NCBI RefSeq assembly: GCF_051020955.1
Contig: NC_135019.1
Location: 23,689,375 to 23,753,374 of the forward strand
Length of the DNA: 64,000 nucleotides
Direction of reading: 5' to 3'
From: Megalopta genalis
Taxonomy: Eukaryota; Arthropoda; Insecta; Hymenoptera; Halictidae
Part shown: piece after piece, positions 9,940 to 23,030 of the stretch
Layout: every line of letters starts with the position of its first letter
Position numbering within the stretch: position 1 is the stretch's first letter
Position numbers and translations under genes: made by a program
The notes under the pieces: model-generated
What the model saw: only the letters and a program-made list of their open reading frames with translations
Databases searched by the model: none
What the model was told of the DNA's origin: nothing

Positions 9940-12000
9940 ATACCACATGTAGATAATGTAAATTTCTATTTTTGAAATTTTGTTAGTTTTCTCTTCTATC
10001 GACAATTTTATTGATTATTAAATGAGATATAGGAGATTAACGAGGTGCCCTCTATGCTGATATCAAAGTAGACCTAGCATCATATAGGATTTCGTGTCAA
10101 ACGTTCTAAACTACCGACATCGCTCGAAACCAATGATTTTTTCGTGCCCTATATCTAAATAGAATAGCCAGCTAGTGAACTAATTCTCAATAAGAAGATG
10201 TCTTTCATTCAAAATTGTATCATTTTCTACGTGTTTATAAGAACACTTTCAGAAATTTACAGAGTTTGTAAGTTTATTTTCAATACGGCAAGCCAACATT
10301 TCTATTGAATTGGAGTATCAAAACACACCCTCTCCAGAGTCTCGGTAATTGCGACATAATTAAAAGTTAAGCCGCGCCATAAACACAATCATAATCTTCG
10401 TTTCCGATAGAAGGGTCTACTACCTTTCTCTACGAAGCCCGGCAAATCCTTGATAATCTCGACCCATACTCGTAATATGTTCATTCAAGAAGTGAATGAT
10501 TAAAATGAAATGGATTAAATTAATTAAAAATGATAATTATAGTGAAGTAGATTAAATTCTTTGTTAATTTAATAGATGCTCCGTCTGAAAATTTGAACCG
10601 AGATTCTCGGATTTAAATACTAGCGCCAAGGATACCATAGTTTGGCACATTCTCGGCCAATCGCATTCAAGCTCCTGAAAATGTCAGTTTGAATTTCGGC
10701 CAATAACAGTGCTCATTGACTCTACTCTCGGTTCAATCAGAACTTTGAAGTTAAAGTATTGTGTTCCTTTGAGTCTTTATAAGTTTTTAATTTTTAGTTG
10801 ATTAAAGTGAGTTTATAAAATTCATAAATTTATAAAGTGAGATTATAAAGTCAGATTCCGAATAATGATATTAACGAGAATGAATACATTGCATCATTTG
10901 TTTTGACAAAATCGGCATTAATTAATGAAATATGTAAGTTTGAAATTATGCTTTTAGTACTTTGATTTTTCTCTATTACGTCAATACATTTATGCTCAAA
11001 TATATTCCTAATAATATTATAATAACAAAACAGACTAGTTTTTGTGAATTTTCTATTAGTTCGTTTATATTTATCCTCTTTATGTTACTTACTTGTTAAC
11101 GGTATAAATGTTGTATTGTTATATGGTATAAACGTTATATAAATGTCATATATGTCATATAAATATTATAATGTTGGTAATCACATCATCCATAACAATT
11201 GTCTCTTTGAAAGAAATAAAAGTTAAAAAATTGTGTCTTCTTCAATGTGATGCTTAAATGCATTGAATAAAATATATGCTTATCAATGAATGAATAATTC
11301 TAATCTTAATAGTTTTGTAATAAATAAATCAGTCGAATTAAATAAGATTTTTAAAGCAGTCAATAATAAATACATAAAAGTTTTATATTGCATCAAGTGT
11401 ATAATAAAATGGCTATCAGCTAACGATGTTAGGATAATGTAGAAATAACATTTTTCTATATACAAATAACGAAATAAAAAATGTTAAAAACAATCCTTTC
11501 TATAACACAACCTTTACCTCGATATAGTAATTTATGGAACATAAAAACCAATCTATACTTTTCAGTTCTGTAATTTATTTCGTATTCATTATAAAACACA
11601 GCGAAAATACACAATGACATTTCTCAATCTTTTCTTGTATATTAGCTGTATAGGGTACATATTCAAATAATTTCTTTAACTAACATACGCTGCGAAGGTA
11701 CAAGCAATGCTTCATTCATTTTCTTATTAACGCCTCTCAATTAAAAAAAATAATTATGTCTACATATATTCAAACACCTGTTTCTTTTCTCGGTTAAATG
11801 GATTGTTAGAAAAAACTGTTACGAGGATCAAAATAAAATCGTCACACTAATAATATAATTTTAATCAAACTTATTATATCAGTTAACATGTTTGATTAAT
11901 CATTTCAAGAAAGAAAAACTTGGATAACGCAACATTTGGTCATCAGGAATATGTTTATTAAAATTTTATTTTTTCCGTTTTAAGAAATTCGATCAACCAT
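9940..12000. other. AT-rich, no feature recognised
   Basis: Long AT-rich stretch. No gene, RNA or paired terminal repeat was identified. Confidence 0.45.
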
Positions 12001-12007
12001 TAAACTT

Positions 12008-12096
12008 ATGTATACGTACATATATGTATGTATATATACATATACATATATATATATATACATGTATGTATGTACGTTTGTATGTATGTATGTATA
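12008..12096 (+). repeat. (TA)n/(TATG)n microsatellite
   Basis: Mixed TA and TATG/TGTA repeats over about 90 bp. The open frame rich in YIYIY residues across it is an artefact. Confidence 0.9.
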
Positions 12097-12099
12097 GTT

Positions 12100-14130
12100 T
12101 TTTTGCTGATTTCATACGTACAAGTAGATCGTAAATATTTACGTGTTATTTACAGAAGTAATTTCGACACAGATCTTTGTAGAAAATTACATCGCATTGA
12201 TTATTCGAAGTACACAGACGCAAAACAACAATAACGGTGTAACAATTGTGTTAAATTCTGCTTCATTATTTATCCTCAATAGGTCCGACAACTTTAATCA
12301 CGCACGCTGAACCGAAATTTGATCAATTATCGAGAGAGAGAAAGTGAGGAAATATTGTCAATTTTTTAGTGTTTTCTTCTACGACAACTCGATAAGAACT
12401 TGATCGTTCGTGAATATAGCTTCTTCAATTTTTAATACTTTCACTGTCCGCCAATGCGGTTTAAACGATTGTTACATAGATTTCCATATCAACAGATTAT
12501 GTGAATTGATACCTGGCAGATACTCCCTAGTACGAGTGACGAAACAGGCTAACCAATCAATTCTTAAAACTGAGCTATGCGAAAAACCATGATAACCTGT
12601 AGAGCACAGTATCTAAGAATCGTACAGCGATTTTTCTATACGAAATAAATTTTTTTGTAACTTCGATCTTGTTCTAATTTGCGCGATATAACAAAACTAC
12701 TTGAGTTAGACAACATTAGTAAAAGGTTCCGATCATTAATTGATTCTCATTAAAATAGATCGAGTTACATTATGTTCATTCAGACCAAAATTATTTTATA
12801 AAGTCTGGTCATTGACAAAAATCGCTGCAAGTTATAAAGATACAATTAGTACTCCGTCATAAACGTTAACACAGCCGAACTTGGTAACAAATTCTCCACG
12901 AAGATTTCTCGTTAGTAACATAACTACACGGACCAGTAATTCCTTTGGTACAGGCTGCATTCAACTTTACAAACATGAAATCTCCTCCGAAGCCTCCGTA
13001 TAGTTAAAATTTTCGGACGTTAGATCCTAAATTATAATACAAACTTCTCTCTTTGTTTCATTTAACTTGATAGGCTTTTGGTTAAACGACTAGAAGTGCT
13101 ACAGAGACAGTTTATTTACAACTATAACGACTACTATATTCTTCTTCCACTCTTTTGAAGTGACCAGGTGTGTACAATCTCTGATTCCTGGACACGGCTG
13201 ACGCACATTCAACTTTGATCATCGGTAATACCATGAATCGATTAACAGTCGCACGATAATGTGAACAATTAGTCTATTATCCGCGATGTTCTTTGATGTA
13301 CAAAACGATAACGTATCTTAATTCGAGGAGAAACAAATGGGAAAACAATTTTTCACTCGTTCGTAGACTAGTCTCGTTTACGGACACTTGGTTAGTCGAG
13401 CAGCGTGCGAAGTAGACTACAAATTAGGCCTGGTTTAATTAGTTCGAGGTTTCGGTGCACACGGGTACGTTTTCCAGTTCGCTTAGGTGCGTCGATCCTC
13501 TTTGGTATATATGTATAAGTAGTTCACGGAACAGCGGGAACAAGGTTGAAATAAGTATCGATCGATTTAAGACCTTTCGGCGAATGAAGTATTGAGAATA
13601 CGTTACTACGAGAACACCTGAACAAGAGTGAAGTACAAATAATTGAATCAGTTAAGTTACAGTTATCGATTTTATCGATACAATAAGAGCTCGTTAAATG
13701 CTAGTGAACCCGTGACAGGTGACGAGCACTTAACGAATCTCTGGCGATTTCGCTGCGAAATAGCCGGAGATGTTTCTTTTCACCTGAATGAGAGAGTGCT
13801 TAATGGATTGTGCGGGTATTATCAAAGTAAATTAATTGAAACGGAGCTTCGATCGGCCTGTTTTCATTCAAAACGCTTGACTATTTCGAGGTAGTCCGAC
13901 TAGGGTAACGACTCAGATTAAATGCAGGAAATAATTCGGTACCTTTTCGTTCAATCAATTACTATATTACGGTCGTCAATAACTCCATCGTTAATGATGC
14001 TCCTTGGCAATAAAATCAATTTCAAAGAAAAGATACTATTTTAAATCCTTTGACTGTAATATTTATGAAACACTTTAGAAAATAGCTAGACTTAAACGGT
14101 GTTTACGACGCGTTTTATTTACTACTAGAT
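12100..14130. other. No gene established
   Basis: Mostly AT-rich. At about 13490-13560 a TATATATGTATAAG stretch is followed by less AT-rich DNA that could be a transcription start, but no coding exon follows and I do not call a promoter. Confidence 0.35.
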
Positions 14131-14175
14131 TTACGGAACATTGAAAGCAGCTATTTTATAATAATATATAAAAAT
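14131..14175 (+). mobile_element. Solo end of the TTAACACTAG-type MITE
   Basis: ACTAGATTTACGGAACATTG and the following AAGCAGCTATTTTA match the inverted right end of the 28116-28334 element. No partner end was found nearby. Confidence 0.55.
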
Positions 14176-14547
14176 AACATAGAAAAATAAAAAGCACAGA
14201 TTCTTTCAGATTTATAGCAATTTGTTTTTATAATATATGTCCAAAGAAACATATTTGTTGCATAGATTCCCCACAAATGTATCCTTCTAATTTCAATAAT
14301 TGTGAAATGTCACCTCCCGAGCTTGATGTATATAATAGATACACAATTTAAGATATTAAGAAAAAACTTCAAGAAGCAGTTAACGATACCATTGCCTTAA
14401 AGCCGCTAAATCTTTCTTCGGGAGAAGAGATTCGGCGAAGCGGAATCGAAAGTACCGATGATCGAACAACAGATTCGTTTGGAAAAGGTCCCGTATTAAT
14501 TGCTATACCTGCTACAATTACGAACACGTTCGCAATCCATTAGGACC

Positions 14548-14737
14548 CTAATCGTTCAGATAAAGTAGAACAGATAAGGAACGATTGTGATAACACGCAA
14601 GCATTGAACGTGTCACGACTGCATCGAATTTTTCGCTCAAATGTTGAAACGCGTGCAAATCGTTCGCAACTTTATCGTAGACTCTGTACAGTTCGCTAAT
14701 CCAAGGACGTTTGCGCGATCCTTCTTCCTGAAATATT
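14548..14737 (-). CDS. Candidate terminal exon, unrecognised protein (weak)
   Basis: On the minus strand a 3'-splice-like CTCGCTGCTGTGCAG precedes an open frame of about 62 codons ending in TAG at 14548. The frame includes SRKRPWISELYRVYDKV and NDLHAFQHLSEKFDAV, which look more protein-like than the surrounding frames. The stretch is less AT-rich than its flanks, as expected for an exon. An alternative acceptor would start it at 14727. Against it: a weak polypyrimidine tract, no recognised family and no neighbouring exon. It could equally be chance or a decayed gene fragment. Confidence 0.25.
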
Positions 14738-14831
14738 CTGCACAGCAGCGAGCTCTCGCGGTTTCGATACATTATATTGTCGCAGCTATTTACACATATT
14801 AAAATAATTACACATTCAAGTTTACGTATAA

Positions 14832-14876
14832 TCAATATATATATATTTATCAATATATATAATCAATATATCAATA

Positions 14877-14928
<52 letters not shown>
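14832..14928 (+). repeat. (TA)n microsatellite with ATCAATATATA units
   Basis: Repeats of ATCAATATATA pass into an uninterrupted TA run of about 45 bp. Confidence 0.95.
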
Positions 14929-14929
<1 letters not shown>

Positions 14930-15920
14930 ATCGGCAATCTTTATTTTTTTACCTCCCTTTATTCATTTTATCTTTATGTACATAATATATCCTATCCGAT
15001 GTGTGTGTCGCGAATCGGAGAGTCTCCGCGCGCGCGATTTGTATCCGTTTAAACAATATATTATGAATCTGACGTAACACGAAGAGTAACAAACACAGTC
15101 TACAATATGACTCGAACTGCATCATATACGATCGAAATATTTTAAACATTATTTACACACCACACGTCTCGATGATTTATTTTATTTATTTGGTTTCTCT
15201 CGTTTGTTTCCGCGCCTCCCTCGGGAACCGTTCTCTCGCTCGACAGCGTTCCCCTAATAGTAATAATTATCTTTGGTTTCTCGTTTTTTTTCCTTCTTCC
15301 CCAGAATCACGCTCTCCTAAAATTTTTCATTACACGATACAAATAACACTCTAAACAGCGCGTATAATGTATGCATACAGAGTTATGAACAGGACTGTCT
15401 CGTGCGAACGATGAACATGAAATGTCGGGCCGATGCTTTTTCGATGCTTGTTGGGCTGTTCGCCGTTTTGCGGCAGTACATTTAACATGCGGGAACACGA
15501 TGTCTGCCGATGAGTAGCTTTTAGGCGTGGCAAGGCGAAAGGTCGAAACGGTTGACCTTACAGTTTGCCAGTCAGTTTGGGACTCCATTCGAGCAGCGAT
15601 CTGAAAGCAAACGTAACGAAATTAGAATTCTCGTAGGAACGAATTTTTTCGTATCGATTATTCGCTTGTGAAAGTTACGTGAACATCGAAGTTATTGGCG
15701 AGGAAACAAATTTTTGTTGCGGTTACGATGGGAATTTGATGAATTTTTGGTCACAATAACCCATGCGCGCACCTCTGCCGGGAAATATTTGGTCGAAATT
15801 GCAAATATGATTGACAGATTTAGATGTAGTATATTGAAAATGGGAAAATAGAGTGTATTGTTGCATTAGATGGAGGTTATATATTTATTACAATACAAAT
15901 GTATTTATCTCTGTTTTATA
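14930..15920. other. No gene recognised
   Basis: Mixed composition with overlapping short open frames on both strands; none shows splice context or family resemblance. Confidence 0.4.
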
Positions 15921-16501
15921 TACAGGGTGTCCCAGTAACTCTGTTACAAAGCGATGTCTCCGTTATCGGTAATGATAAGCTGAAATGCATAAAGACCGAA
16001 TTGTTCGGTTCAAAGGAACACATGTTGTGGTCGAAACCGTTTTTTTTTAAGTCATATTTTTCAAGATTTCACGAATGCTGAAATAACTATAACAGAGAAA
16101 TCAGCAATGAAAAATAGTTGCTCAAAATTATTTCAATTGACTTCTGCACATTCTTTAATTCGGTTTTTTAATCAACGTAGTCTATTTCGGCGCGACAATT
16201 CAAATCGCGACGAGCAATGTGATGCTCGACTGGCTTAAGATCACGCGATGATCATATTACTACAGCTCGTTGGGTTTTTCTTGGTCTTAGCTATTGCGAT
16301 GCAAATGAAAGAAATATGTAATCCCATTAAAAAAAACGTCGACGACCTTGAAATCTCGAAAAGTATGACTGTTAAGAAAAAATGATTTCGGCCACAACGT
16401 ATGTCCCTGTGAATCGATCGATTTGTTCCTTAAGCATTTCCGTGTATCATTATTGATAATGGAGATATCGCTTTATAGCAGAGATACTGAGACACCCTGT
16501 A
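15921..16501. mobile_element. MITE family B (TA-flanked, ~150-bp inverted repeats)
   Basis: Left end CAGGGTGTCCCAGTAACTCT after TA 15921-15922. The right end is the inverted copy (GAGACACCCTG, then TA 16500-16501). The arms, about 15923-16070 and 16348-16499, pair throughout with scattered mismatches, e.g. AAAGCGATGTCTCCGTTATC against AAAGCGATATCTCCATTATC. The outer 10 bp resemble family A but the rest does not, so it is a separate family using the same sort of ends. No coding capacity. Confidence 0.92.
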
Positions 16502-16502
16502 T

Positions 16503-16652
16503 AATTGGCAGACTGTGTGGATTTTTGTTCGAAATAAAAATTCTTATCCTCGAATTGCAGCAAACAAAAGTTAAATAAAAATTTATTTTCGTTCTTAACA
16601 TTTTTTTGCGTTTGACAAGTTTGCTCTAAACGCATAAAGATCCACAGTTCAA
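16503..16652. repeat. Two inverted copies of a motif M variant beside the MITE
   Basis: CAGACTGTGTGGATTTTTG at about 16507 (plus) and CATAAAGATCCACAGTTCA at about 16634 (minus) resemble the variant at 29196-29222. They lie directly outside the right end of the family B MITE. Confidence 0.45.
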
Positions 16653-16654
16653 TG

Positions 16655-17495
16655 AAGAATTTGATCAGTCGAGAACAATCGATATTCTTAAAAAATGATC
16701 TACTCACCTAGTATTTATTCGGTTAATTCAGAATCTTGATGAGTGCCAGATGCAACATCACTAAAGGGACATTAATTGACACTCGACCAGCGAAGCTCCC
16801 TGCAAACATATCACACATTCATTAAGAAAAATTTGAACAATTCAAACATCGACGCTTAATATTAATGTTGACTTTAAATGGATTTCCAAGCTATTCTCGT
16901 AACTGCCAAAATCTTTTGGTGATTGCAAGATCCCGTGCATAGGCTGTGCACATTACAATGCTATCATAATGCTTGAAATCATAAATCGAATATCCATAGA
17001 AGAACATTGAACTAATTCTAAAAAGTACGACAGACGTTTCCAATATTTATATCCGGACAATCGTTATTAATATTATTTTCGAAAACATAACAATTAAATG
17101 TTTATCCTATTCCGCGTAACTCAACGTTTGTTTCCTAGAATGTCTTGAAAGGTACATTTCTAAGTGACTCTGTAACTAAAGTGGACTAGTTTCTTTTTAA
17201 CAGAATACCTTTACATAAGATATCAATTTTGTTGTCATTTATATAGCTTCATCAACAAATTTAACTTATTTCCTTTCGAAATTGTACCATTATCAATCAT
17301 TTCGGACAACGTAATAATTATCGAACTTCCTAAAGTCAATATCTAGATTGACGTAACTCATCCAACTTTTGAATCTTCTAAGAAAACATATTTTCAAATA
17401 TCTTTGCAACAAAATTATACGCTCTTCCTGACAGAATACCGTTACTTAACTTTCCAAAGAAATTACAACGTCCCTCCTCCGTTTTTGGTTCATCT
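16655..17495. other. AT-rich, no feature recognised
   Basis: No gene or repeat identified. Confidence 0.45.
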
Positions 17496-17497
17496 TA

Positions 17498-17750
17498 TAC
17501 AAGGTGTCCCAAAATTATGTTACTTCCGGGAAATGAGGGGTTCCTGAGGTCATCTGAAGTAACCTTTTCCTTAGCGCAAATGCAACGAGTTGATTTTACT
17601 TAATTTACGAGTTATTAACGAAAAACACTGACCATTCTAAGACGAGCGCGGCTAGCGCAAGACGGACTAGCCCATGAGCTCAATAACTTTTCGTCAATAA
17701 TTCATAAACAAAGCCGTGGATTGCATTTGCACTAAGGAAGAAGTTACAAA
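17498..17750. mobile_element. MITE family A, copy A2 (short fold-back form)
   Basis: Left end ACAAGGTGTCCCAAAATTAT, then GAGGTCATCTGAAGTAACC and CGAGTTATTAACGAAAAAC. It is followed after a short spacer by the inverted arm, which stops at about 17749 before reaching its terminal CACCCTG. The copy is right-truncated. Confidence 0.75.
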
Positions 17751-17764
17751 TTCTCTGCAATTGT

Positions 17765-17914
17765 CCCTGAACTTGTAAACAGGAATGAACAATTTGGGAA
17801 GAGGACCCACGATTATTCGAGTCTCGCGGTTCGTTTTCATAGTCGCCGATTGTCAACAACTATAAATCGCATTTCCTCTTCCCAAATTGTCCATTTCTGC
17901 TTACAAGCTGAGGG
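17765..17914. repeat. 41-bp inverted repeat beside copy A2
   Basis: 17765-17805 and 17874-17914 are inverted copies (CAATTTGGGAAGAGGA against TCCTCTTCCCAAATTG and onward) with about four mismatches and a 68-nt loop. Further right, AGACACACTGTATAATT at 17987-18003 resembles another element end. Probably part of a composite of TA-type elements. Confidence 0.8.
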
Positions 17915-18289
17915 ATAATTAGAGCGAATTTACTGTCCTTCTAATGAGCTCAGGTACCCATCATTTTCCGATTGCGAGTGACTCTTGAGACACACTGTAT
18001 AATTAATTGCTCTCCTATCTTTACATATTTTCGAAAAGTATATTTTAAGATATGTTTGCAACAAAATTACACGCATGACTTTCGATTTAACTTTCGACGA
18101 AACTGAATCCTCTTGCATCATTAACGTCGCCTTCGGTTTTCCTATCGGGACCAATTTCTCTCGATCGCGATAAAAAAAATTCATGCAGCAATACCTCTTT
18201 CGATCTGTATTGTAATCAATTCTTGTTTCGGGATCGGACCGTGTGTAACTTAGTCCGAGGAATAGCGAACCTATTCTGTATTATTAATA

Positions 18290-19190
18290 CGGCACTCTGA
18301 ACGCCGTTCAGAAAACCAATTTGTATTTATCTCCATAAGGCGGGGCTCAGGGTTTTTGTCGCCGTCGCGCCGTTAGCATCGCGATCGATATTCAGCATGC
18401 TTTCTGCGTGCGCTATTATTTCATCGTAATGCCGGGTAACTGTTAATCGATGGGTTCGACGCCGATAAACATGCCGATGAGGTTCTCGGAGGAAAATATC
18501 CGCGGTACGGAAAACGACGCGAGGGCCGCGGATACCATTCTCCTTTACGGTGGTCGTTAAGCTTTTGATTACGATCCCGCCAAAAAGTTTATGAGATACG
18601 ACGACATCGCGATGGCCATGATACTTCGTTCGCGACACCCCCGCTCGGCAACGCGAGGGGCCTGCTAATGTAAACTGCATGTCCTTAAATTAGGGGAGTG
18701 TGTCCCGCAAACCGGGCCGTTTCGCTTTATCTCTTCTTCTCTTGCACCCTCTGTCAGCGGGAGTTTCCATTAGCAATAAGAATTAGCTCCCGTAGCTCGT
18801 GCCTTCTACGGCTAATTACTTTCTTATTTGCGAGCTTCCTTGTTTTACCTATGGCTTCCACCATTACCTTAGAAAACGTTTCCATTGCGAAACTTTTTTC
18901 CGTTTCTGCCGATGTTCCTACTGTTGCTGCTGCTGCGCTGGTCCAGTTAATCGACGACGGCGGAACGAATTACTGGCCGACTCAAAACACACGGGCGATA
19001 GACGTAATCGACGGCGAAAGAACTTTCCAGGATATATTCCGAAAGATTCCGAGCGTGCACGGAATCGCTGCGAGAACTTTCTGACCGAGCGCTCCGGAAA
19101 ATTGCATTAGCGGAAAATATTGTCGGGGGATGTAATTCGAGAATGGATGGCCGAATCTTTTCAGTTTTGTTTCCGAAGGGAATAGCATTT
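18290..19190. other. GC/CpG-richer island, no gene established
   Basis: Composition rises clearly over the flanks. Open frames of 117 (minus, 18327-18680) and 128 residues (plus, 18698-19084) are present but recall no family and carry no splice signals. Possible cis-regulatory or untranslated DNA. Confidence 0.35.
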
Positions 19191-22100
19191 GGGTAGCACT
19201 GTATTTTCAGAGAAGTTTGCCGGACTTTCTAAATGGTTCACTTCCAATCCGGTATTATTGCCTTAGGTATGAATGTCTTGATTGGTGTTTTGGTCGCATT
19301 TGGGTTTGATCACGGTTATTGATTCGGTAGAATCCGAACAGGGAATAAATATTGTTAACATTCATTTTCTCTGTTCGTATTTTTGATTTTAGGTGTTGAT
19401 CTCGTTATTAGACAGTTTATCTTTATGCTAGAAATTTCTTAGAGCAAGTTGTCGCGCTAAACCTATCGAGCTCTCCAAGCAACTAAATCGTGGTGCTTTC
19501 TAACGATGGAAAGACTGTGTTTATTGAAACCTTTCACTATTTTTGTTACAATATATGCTTGGGTTAATAATATTTCAACAACATTGAAACAAAATATGTG
19601 AAACAGGTCGCTTTCACCGGCTTGGTGAGTTTAATGTTAAAGAAACAAGATCAAAAATAAAGTAACAGTAATCTCCAGTTCTTCCGATTATTTTTTCGTT
19701 CACGTTTCACACATTTGGATTTGTTCTAAATAAATGTCTACTTACTATGCTTGCAAAATATAACTAAGGTAGATGTCACAATTACCGTGCCTTTAAGTCA
19801 ATTTCTACTTTGCCGAAACTCTCATTAAATACTAGAATTTTTATTTAGTGCACTAAAAATAGATTTCGATTTTTCAGATATTTTTGATTTTAAACAAATA
19901 TTTTTTGTGCACGGTAAAAATTAGTAATTTAATAATGTTTTTAATGAAATAAGAAAGGTGTTCCTTGCCATAATTTTGTGCCCTTCCAAGAGCTCTGCAC
20001 ATGATTCCGTCCCCCGTATTTCTGTGACTTTCCACGCTTCCATGTGCACGTTTTTTCAATTGTTTTGAATGAAAATGAGGTTAGATTCGATCACGCGGTC
20101 TAATACAAGAGAGCACTGAAATACGGACATGTTCTAAAATCTGACTCTATTTACGGATTTATATTACAAATATAAATATATACATGATCAGTGTTTTTTT
20201 TATCGTTGTTAGTACTAAATGTAACCATCTTACGATATAATATGCGTTTTGTACGACATAAATCATATTAATAATTAATTTATACGAAAATCTTCGGCAA
20301 GCGTTTCTTACGATTTTTGACAAGACGTACTACTCAAATTGCTCAGAACTGCTGTAGCATCAACTGAAATATGTTTATTACACTTTAACATATGAAAAAT
20401 GTAATACCCCTTCTTGAATCTTACATGCTAATAGGTAAACATAATAAAAAAATAGGTCATCAATTTATATATAAATGTTTTCTTTTTCTATACGTTTTTA
20501 ATCCAGGGGCACGAAAATTGGGACAAACACGAAAACTGGGACATCTATCCTATGATACTTCACAGCTGTATATAGAAAATCAATGATTTCTCTTGTCAAT
20601 ACCAAGCTTCTTAAATTTAATGCCAAATGATATGCAGAAGTAATACTATTTAATTTTGTGTACGATTTTCATTTCTATAAATTCGATAATGTTGTTCATG
20701 TAGGAATATCATTTTTAGAATCCCGTTCTGTGTGTACAAGATGGATGATAATTACAGAATGTGCTCGGCATAGAAATATTAATTGATTAGCAAACATTTA
20801 GCACTATGACTACGAATCGTTCATACGTGATTATATGCAGTGACAGGAGCACGTCCAAATTGAATACCCTTGATTCCGTATAGTTAGTGGGTATATCCAT
20901 ATGATAATGATCCACCAACGTTACTACCCGATGCAAACTAGGTCTAACTTCCATGGCTAATTAGTGTACATTGTCAGAAGCATCGTCCAGTTGTGTTAAC
21001 TTAATAACGAGTATAAATTAACTTTTAAACTTCTTTGTCAGCCACCGCATTTCATTTTGTGAGTTCGTCGTGTTCCGTGAAATAGTAAAACAGAAAGTTG
21101 ATAACAATGAGTAATACACATGCGTAAATAGTTTGTTTACGAAACGTATGTTCGTTATACGCTATGGAAATTTATCCACGTGTCCATTCGCTGGAGAAAT
21201 TACTCCAATTATTAAATATTCTATGTACACAAATAGATAGTGCGAGTTCAATGTTTTCTTCAGATGTTAAGTACTTTCTTGCAACTATGACATTGTTGCT
21301 TGTTTCGAAAAATTCTAGAATACTAAATTATGTACATATCGTTTACATTTTTTACATTAATTGTTGCGTCTCTCTTAATGTTTAGCAAATAGAGATAAAA
21401 ACATAACATAGCTACTTTTACGTATTACTTGTTTTTAATGATCGGAAAAAATGTTTGAAGCATTATTTGATTCAAATGTGTAAATATTATGGCAAACAAA
21501 TCTTTCGCAATGTTATGGTATTTCTCAAATTTCAAGGGGATCGATATATTTTTTAAGTTACATAATAATTATAAAGATCATTGAATCAGACTTTAACATA
21601 ACTACGTTTGTCATTATGATAGTAGACTGCAGATTTTTTGAATTGCAAGAAATGAATGATAGATTTGAAATATGTATAAAATCTATAAATCAAGAAATAA
21701 AAATGTACTCTTATTGAAGAAAGCATTTATGACATACAAACCTCGAAAGTTAAGACTGGATTAACATACGGTGTTTACTCTACACTTTATTTATGTTAAT
21801 TGCAAATAGTTTCTGTTTCATTTTTTATATTTGTCTTTTTTTAAGCATACATAACTGAAAAATCAGTCAACAGATTTATAAATGGAAACATTTCTTATCT
21901 ACTTTAGTTCTCAGGGTTGCAGTTTTCAATATAATTTGTACGAAATGAAATAGTAAAAAGTAATTCGAAAAAATAACTAAAAATAACCTTGACAGTTTAA
22001 AATTGAACAATAATTGAGGTGACAATCTAATGTATCAAAATATTTCTTACCTTTCCTCAAGGCAAAACAATCATATTTTCATGTTATTGGTTGCATTTAC

Positions 22101-22430
22101 TGGTTTAACTTGAACATAATAAAGTAGTGGAAAGTACAATTATTCATAGTTTAGAATTTAAAAATCATTCAGTTGGCAATCCAGTACATTACAATATTTC
22201 TTATCTTCTCTTACCGCAAAATATCTTTCTTTGGTGGTAAGGTTTTACAGTTGTTGATTTAACTTACACGAAGTAGGACGATGAACAGCATAGTTTTCCA
22301 AGCAAATGTTTTAAAACATTTCTTTTCCTTTCTTATCGCGGGGTATCCTTTCCGTTGCGCTTAGTGTTGTAATTGCCAATTTAAATTGTGCGAAATAAAC
22401 CAGCAGCAAGCGTAGTTTTTCAGGGCGAAA
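19191..22430. other. AT-rich, no gene recognised
   Basis: Long AT-rich stretch. A 17-bp direct duplication GCACGAAAATTGGGACA / ACACGAAAACTGGGACA at 20508-20542 may be the end of an element. A partial motif M (GTAGACTGCAGATTTTTTG) lies at about 21624. Nothing else. Confidence 0.45.
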
Positions 22431-22439
22431 CGCGGTTAA

Positions 22440-23030
22440 AAGTTACTTAACAGGTTTTTTTCTTGGTAACAGAAGCGTTGGTGCGCTCGACAGGATCCCG
22501 AGGACTCAACCGGGTTCGAATACCGTAATCCCCCGACAATAAAAGTTCTCTAAGGAAACCCGCCCCTGCCTCGTGTCTGTTTCTTTTTTCGTCGAGTTGC
22601 CTGGCATTACAAAATTTTGCGTGGGGCAGAAAGTTACATGTCGGTTCCCTTTGACGCGCGTTCGGAAACTTTAACGCATTCCCGACGATATGGATCGGCA
22701 AAGTGCTTGATAGCATATCACCGAGGAAATTCGAGCAAGAGTGTGTAAGAGGAGAACGTATTAACGCAACCTCAACTTCGGCTATTTATTAGCGTAGCGT
22801 AGTAATGCCAGCTGATGAGCTTCAAGAGGAAACGCCGCTTCCCTTCGGCCCCTCGAACTATATAATATAGAACTTATGCTGTTACCGCTGGTTTATTAAC
22901 CTTCAACGGTGCGCGATTTACTTTCAAGTGAACGGATTAGTTGACATCATCCCATTCTTCGATTTCTCCTAATTAATCGGCCGTCAAGCTCTCTGTCGGC
23001 AATCAAAGGGATGCATTCAGACAAAAATCA
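22440..23030. other. CpG-richer patch, no gene established
   Basis: GC-richer than its flanks. GGGTTCGAATACC at 22512 resembles a tRNA B box, but no A box, acceptor stem or anticodon arm surrounds it. CTGATGAG at 22812 was tested as a hammerhead core and fails. Confidence 0.4.

Noticed and set aside
18327..19084. 117- and 128-codon frames as genes
   Set aside because: They lie in CpG-rich DNA, which reduces stops by chance; no splice sites or family motifs.
22490..22530. tRNA or tRNA-derived SINE from the B-box-like GGGTTCGAATACC
   Set aside because: No A box at the right distance and no acceptor or anticodon stems.
22808..22840. CTGATGAG followed by GGAAAC as a third hammerhead
   Set aside because: Stem II would have a two-base loop, the G of GAAA is misplaced and no NUH triplet with matching stem I and III could be found.
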